Below the pieces are notes generated by a model. It saw only the letters and a list, made by a program, of their open reading frames with translations. It did no database searches and was not told the DNA's origin. This document shows, in pieces, positions 5,897 to 8,892 of a DNA stretch of 8,892 bases (its first letter is position 1; each line of letters starts with the position of its first letter). The stretch is taken from NCBI GenBank assembly GCA_025924845.1, contig JAICHN010000210.1, forward strand, positions 1 through 8,892. The letters are read 5' to 3'. The position numbers and the translations under genes are program-made. The stretch comes from Chloroflexota bacterium (GTDB lineage Bacteria; Chloroflexota; UBA5177; JANWHV01).

Positions 5897-5926
5897 TCAC
5901 TAACAACGAGGAGATCCGATTCAATC

Positions 5927-6901
5927 GTGAGTACCAGTGTCGCAACGCAAACACCCGAAATAAAGGGGCGACGCTCGTTCAACCTGAGGCGTCGCGAGGC
6001 AGTCTGGTTTTACATCTTCGTCTGTCCCTGGATTCTCGGTTTCATCATCTTTCAATTGGGCCCAATTCTTGCCGCCGCGTACTTTAGCGTATCGGACCTC
6101 ACCGACCTGAACCTGAGCAATCCCCCGCACCTGGTGGGCTTCGTCCATTATCAGCAGTTGTTCACCAGCGCGGCATTCTTGCAGTTCCAGCATGGCATCC
6201 GCGCCACCGCCATCTATGTCCTGGTAGGGGTTCCCGCCCGGCTTATTCTGGCCCTGCTGGTTGCCCAGTTGTTGAATCAAAAGATTCCCTTTCTCCGCGT
6301 GTTGCGCACCATCTATTATCTACCCACCGTGGTGGCGGGCGTCGCGGCGGGACTCCTATGGCTGACGCTCCTCGATCCGACCTCGGGCATCATCAATGAA
6401 ACCCTCCGCGGCGTCGGGATGAGTCCGCCCGACTGGCTGGGCAACGGCAGCACGGCCATGTTCATCCTCATTCTTTATTCCTGTTGGTATCTTGGCACGG
6501 CGATGGTCATCTTTCTCGCCGCGTTGCAGGGCGTACCCACTGAGTTGTACGAGGCCTCGGCGATCGACGGCGCCGGCCCGCTGCGCCGGTTCTTCAACAT
6601 CAGCCTACCGATGATTTCGCCCGTGATTCTATTCGCGGCGGTGATCGGAGTGATTAACGCGCTGCAAGAGTTTGTTGCCCCGTTCATCATCACCGGTCAG
6701 GGCGGACCGCTCGACGCCACCCGTTTGATCGGGCTCGATCTTTACCAGAATGCCATCGTTTATACGTTTCCCGGGCACGGAGCCGCGGCGTCCGCTGAAT
6801 CGATCGTCCTCTTCTTCGCGGCGATGATCCTCACCCTGATTATCTTCCTTATCTCACGCCGCTATGTGTTCTACGCGGGTGAGCGGGAGGGGGGACTATG
6901 A
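5927..6901 (+). CDS. CUT1 sugar ABC transporter permease, MalF/UgpA type
   Basis: This 324-residue inner-membrane protein has six predicted helices (about 26-50, 93-118, 127-149, 176-200, 229-252 and 290-312) after a basic cytosolic N-terminus (RRSFNLRRRE). The cytoplasmic EAA loop, which docks on the ATPase, is Y208-EASAIDGAG with ISLP at 225-228. It reads EAS rather than EAA, a common variation. Length and the C-terminal AESIVLFFAAM helix match MalF/UgpA/LacF-like permeases of the carbohydrate uptake-1 family, which form a heterodimer channel with a MalG-type partner. The start is GTG at 5927; GAGGAGA (5908-5914) lies 12 bases ahead, rather long spacing. The stop overlaps the next gene by ATGA, so the two are translationally coupled. 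The gene begins the importer operon behind the LacI gene. No ATPase gene is seen in the window. Confidence 0.92.
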   Translation: MSTSVATQTPEIKGRRSFNLRRREAVWFYIFVCPWILGFIIFQLGPILAAAYFSVSDLTDLNLSNPPHLVGFVHYQQLFTSAAFLQFQHGIRATAIYVLVGVPARLILALLVAQLLNQKIPFLRVLRTIYYLPTVVAGVAAGLLWLTLLDPTSGIINETLRGVGMSPPDWLGNGSTAMFILILYSCWYLGTAMVIFLAALQGVPTELYEASAIDGAGPLRRFFNISLPMISPVILFAAVIGVINALQEFVAPFIITGQGGPLDATRLIGLDLYQNAIVYTFPGHGAAASAESIVLFFAAMILTLIIFLISRRYVFYAGEREGGL

Positions 6902-7815
6902 GCGCGTCGAGCATGGCGTCACCGGTACCGGCCGCAATCGATACACATTCCTCCAGTCGCAAGAGAATGCATCGCAACCTGTCGCTTGCGGCGCGGGGGC
7001 TCTACCTCGTCATTGCCCTGGTGGGCGCCTTCCTGATGCTGTTTCCACTCCTCTGGATGATCAGTACGGCGCTCAAGCAGCCGGGAGACGTATTCGCCAC
7101 CCCGCCCGTGATCTTTCCGGTCCCGCCGCAGTGGCATAACTTCCCCGATGGTTTTACCGCACCCGCCCTCCCCGACCGGTTTCCCGTGTATGTGTGGAAC
7201 ACCACGTGGTACACGATTCTGGAGGTCATCGGCGACACCTTCGTAGGCGCCTTCGTCGCCTTTGGCTTCGCACGGCTCCGCGCTCCGGGTTCAACCGCGT
7301 TGTTCTTTCTCGTCCTGGGCACGATAATGATTCCGTTTCAGGCCACGCTGGTGCCGCAGATTATCCTGTTCCGCGAACTTGGCTGGATTGATACGCCGCT
7401 GCCCCTCATCGTGCCGACCTTCTTCGGCAATGCCTTTAACATTTTCCTGCTTCGGCAGTTCTTTCGGGGCATTCCCAGGGAGTTGGACGAAGCTGCCACA
7501 ATCGACGGCATGGGCTATCCCGGCATCTTCTTGAAGATTATTCTGCCGCTATCCAAGCCCGCTCTGGCAGCGGTCGCCGTGTTCTCGTTCGTGTTCCATT
7601 GGAACGACTTGCTCGGTCCCCTGGTCTATCTCAATACGACGGCCAAATATCCGGTCTCGCTCGCCCTGCAGGCGTTTCAGGGCGCGTACGGCTATGCGCA
7701 GTGGAATTTGTTGATGGCCATGGCCCTGGTAAGCGCCCTCCCCTGTTTGATTCTCTTCTTTGTCGCACAGCGTTACTTCATCCAGGGCATTGTGGTCAGT
7801 GGAGTGAAGGGCTGA
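6898..7815 (+). CDS. CUT1 sugar ABC transporter permease, MalG/UgpE type
   Basis: This 305-residue inner-membrane partner of the preceding permease has six predicted helices (about 34-56, 104-126, 134-157, 165-186, 219-242 and 270-290). The EAA loop is intact: D197-EAATIDGMG with IILP at 214-217. The segment FQAT/LVPQIILFRELGWIDTPL (147-168) and the C-terminal QRYFIQGIVVSGVKG end are characteristic of MalG/UgpE-type subunits. A loop between helices 1 and 2 (about 58-103), rich in Pro and aromatic residues, faces outward and is somewhat long, perhaps touching the binding protein. The ATG overlaps the stop of the upstream gene by four bases (ATGA), giving coupled translation and a matched ratio of the two subunits. 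The binding-protein gene follows after 166 bp. Confidence 0.93.
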   Translation: MSASSMASPVPAAIDTHSSSRKRMHRNLSLAARGLYLVIALVGAFLMLFPLLWMISTALKQPGDVFATPPVIFPVPPQWHNFPDGFTAPALPDRFPVYVWNTTWYTILEVIGDTFVGAFVAFGFARLRAPGSTALFFLVLGTIMIPFQATLVPQIILFRELGWIDTPLPLIVPTFFGNAFNIFLLRQFFRGIPRELDEAATIDGMGYPGIFLKIILPLSKPALAAVAVFSFVFHWNDLLGPLVYLNTTAKYPVSLALQAFQGAYGYAQWNLLMAMALVSALPCLILFFVAQRYFIQGIVVSGVKG

Positions 7816-7887
7816 ACATCGCGACGGATGGCCTCGTGTAGCGGCGCCGAAAGGAAGGTGAGTTCGCAAATAAAGGGAAGAGCCGTC

Positions 7888-7998
7888 ATGGCGAGGCGAG
7901 GACACTCCTGTTCTCCAGCAGTCGCCCGAGTGAAACATCACCGTGTGTGTTGTCCTCATGAGTGGAGGGATCTCGATTTCCATGGGCATTCAAAATAA
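7888..7998 (+). CDS. Possible 36-aa leader ORF overlapping the binding-protein start
   Basis: A short frame starting with ATG, preceded by GGGAAG at about eight bases, reads into the start of the binding-protein gene in another frame, with a 17-base overlap. The product would be basic and unusually rich in Cys and His for its size: Cys8, Cys21, Cys22 and six His. Its only context is the 166-bp gap between permease and binding-protein genes, where a leader peptide could couple or tune translation. Codon bias over so few codons cannot separate it from chance, so it is kept as a weak candidate. Confidence 0.2.
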   Translation: MARRGHSCSPAVARVKHHRVCCPHEWRDLDFHGHSK

Positions 7999-8892
7999 GA
8001 AGTCCTTCGCGGTGGCCGCCGCGATCGCCCTCATGCTGCCGGCCGTGGCGGCCCCAGGCGCCTACGCCGCTCGCGCCGCATCCCACGCGAAGGCAACGGT
8101 AAATCTGATCTGGTTTATGCGCACGGACCCACTGGAAACGCCCTGGGAGAAATCCGAGGTAGCGGCCTTCGAGAAGGTCGATCCCAGCATTCATATCAAC
8201 CTGATTACCGCGCCCAATCCAAACGGGCAGTTCGACCTCAAGTTCAATCAGTTGATCCAGGCGGGCACGCCTGCCGACATCTGGTCGCACCTTGGCCAGG
8301 CCGGCTTCGCCGACTACTATCATCGCGGTCTCCTGCTGAATCTGCAGCCGTATCTGAAGCAGGTCGGCTATTCGTTCGGCAGTACGCCGATGAACCTGGT
8401 CAATACGTACCGAAAGCCGAGCGGCCTCTACGGTATCCCGTCGATCACGCTTGGCTCCTATCTGTACTACAACAAGGACATCTTTGACGCGTACAACAAG
8501 CTGCATCCCACGGCCAAGATTCCCTATCCCGGCGTCAACTGGGACGATAAGAGTTGGAACCAGAATAAAGTCATTGCCATGGCGAAGAAGCTGACCGGCT
8601 TGACGATCAAGACCGCCAGCGGCACGACCACCAGTTACGGTTTCAACGACGGCCAGTGGCCACGCATGTACTCGGCATTCCAGGCCGGCACGGACATGTT
8701 TACACCGCAAGACTACATCACCGGCGCTCCGAAGAAGATCAATCTCACCGATCCCAAGATAGTGGCGGCCTACAACCTACAGGCCAGCTATTACCTGACT
8801 CTGAAGGTTTCGCCGCCATACTCCAAGGTGAAGCAGATCGGCAACACTGGCGGCGACCCCTTCCAGAGCGGCAATCTCGCCATGTACACGAC
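7982..8892 (+). CDS. Extracellular sugar-binding protein of the ABC importer, N-terminal 303 residues
   Basis: The frame from ATG 7982 is open to the right edge, so the C-terminus is missing; 303 codons plus two bases are seen of a family usually about 420-470 residues long. It starts with a signal peptide: K6-K7, hydrophobic 9-24, and a likely signal peptidase I site AYA29-A30. There is no lipobox cysteine and no Cys at all in the visible part. The mature part begins with the beta strand TVNLIWFMR (39-47), followed by AAFEKVDPSIHINLI, PADIW (97-101) and YLYYNKDIFDAY (160-171), hallmarks of cluster 1 (SBP_bac_1) carbohydrate-binding proteins. Trp101, Trp187, Trp192 and Trp226 could stack on sugar rings. 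GGAGGG (7964-7969) lies 12 bases before the ATG; an in-frame ATG at 7958 lacks such a site. It captures the substrate outside the membrane for the two permeases upstream. Binding-protein genes more often come first, so its last position here is notable. Confidence 0.9.
   Translation, partial: MGIQNKKSFAVAAAIALMLPAVAAPGAYAARAASHAKATVNLIWFMRTDPLETPWEKSEVAAFEKVDPSIHINLITAPNPNGQFDLKFNQLIQAGTPADIWSHLGQAGFADYYHRGLLLNLQPYLKQVGYSFGSTPMNLVNTYRKPSGLYGIPSITLGSYLYYNKDIFDAYNKLHPTAKIPYPGVNWDDKSWNQNKVIAMAKKLTGLTIKTASGTTTSYGFNDGQWPRMYSAFQAGTDMFTPQDYITGAPKKINLTDPKIVAAYNLQASYYLTLKVSPPYSKVKQIGNTGGDPFQSGNLAMYT

Larger units (their letters stand above)
5517..5926 (+). other. Regulatory intergenic region and long leader of the importer operon
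   Basis: These 410 bases hold no convincing gene. Right after the repressor stop is an imperfect GC-rich hairpin without a T-run (outer arms 5516-5520/5557-5561, inner arms 5529-5533/5546-5550), a weak terminator candidate. Next come a sigma70-like promoter (5592-5620) and a CpG palindrome (5648-5659). A leader of about 300 nt follows. Within it, GAAC (5804-5807) pairs with GTTC (5827-5830), GGTG (5797-5800) with CACC (5831-5834), and an inner CGAG/CTCG stem closes on 5818-5822, giving a bulged hairpin at about 5797-5834. The region ends in a tandem imperfect repeat (5868-5896) and GAGGAGA (5908-5914), the ribosome binding site for the first permease. Confidence 0.6.

Noticed and set aside
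7886..8710. 274-codon minus-strand open frame opposite the binding-protein gene
   Set aside because: The plus-strand frame encodes a signal peptide and SBP_bac_1 motifs. The long antisense frame is a by-product of biased codon use.
1..8892. CRISPR arrays, insertion sequences, att sites, tRNA or rRNA genes, toxin-antitoxin or defence genes
   Set aside because: No regularly spaced repeats, transposase motifs, paired terminal repeats, tRNA cloverleaf or rRNA segments were seen on reading both strands.

Overview
The window looks like a chromosomal segment from a GC-rich, free-living heterotroph. Genes carry mostly G/C third codon positions, ATG and GTG starts both occur, and Shine-Dalgarno sequences are clear. 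The CUT1-type sugar importer, LacI repressor and Gfo/Idh dehydrogenase are typical of Chloroflexota-like, actinobacterial or high-GC Firmicutes heterotrophs. The solute-binding protein has a plain signal peptide with no lipobox cysteine. I cannot fix the phylum from the sequence; Chloroflexota is only a guess.

Left part (1-2352). The 3' end of a PiT-type phosphate permease runs into the window on the plus strand. It converges on a monomeric sarcosine oxidase / N-methyltryptophan oxidase-like flavoenzyme on the minus strand, and a perfect 16-bp stem hairpin (258-294) separates them. A gene-poor stretch (1445-1819) follows, then an unrecognised 127-aa charged helical protein (1820-2203) with a strong ribosome binding site. 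Its 3' end is packed with inverted repeats, and a terminator-like hairpin lies beyond it (2257-2279).

Right part (2353-8892). This is a carbohydrate-utilisation locus built around a LacI-family repressor. On the minus strand are a Gfo/Idh/MocA oxidoreductase and, 71 bp further on, a xylose-isomerase-like TIM-barrel isomerase/epimerase. Divergently on the plus strand are the LacI regulator, two CUT1 permeases joined by an ATGA overlap, and a secreted sugar-binding protein cut off by the window end. No ATP-binding subunit is visible; in many such systems a shared MsiK/UgpC-type ATPase is encoded elsewhere. The likely scheme is import of a sugar, polyol or glycoside, oxidation by the dehydrogenase and rearrangement by the isomerase, with LacI repressing until the substrate or a derivative appears. 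The substrate cannot be read from the sequence.

The most informative non-coding region is 5517-5926. It holds a sigma70-like promoter (5592-5620), a perfect 12-bp CpG-centred palindrome (5648-5659) of the kind LacI proteins bind, a long leader, and a tandem imperfect 14/15-bp repeat (5868-5896) just ahead of the first permease. I found no mobile element, CRISPR array, tRNA or rRNA, and no clear sign of a wholly new system. The best leads are the layered regulation of the sugar locus and the orphan 127-aa gene.
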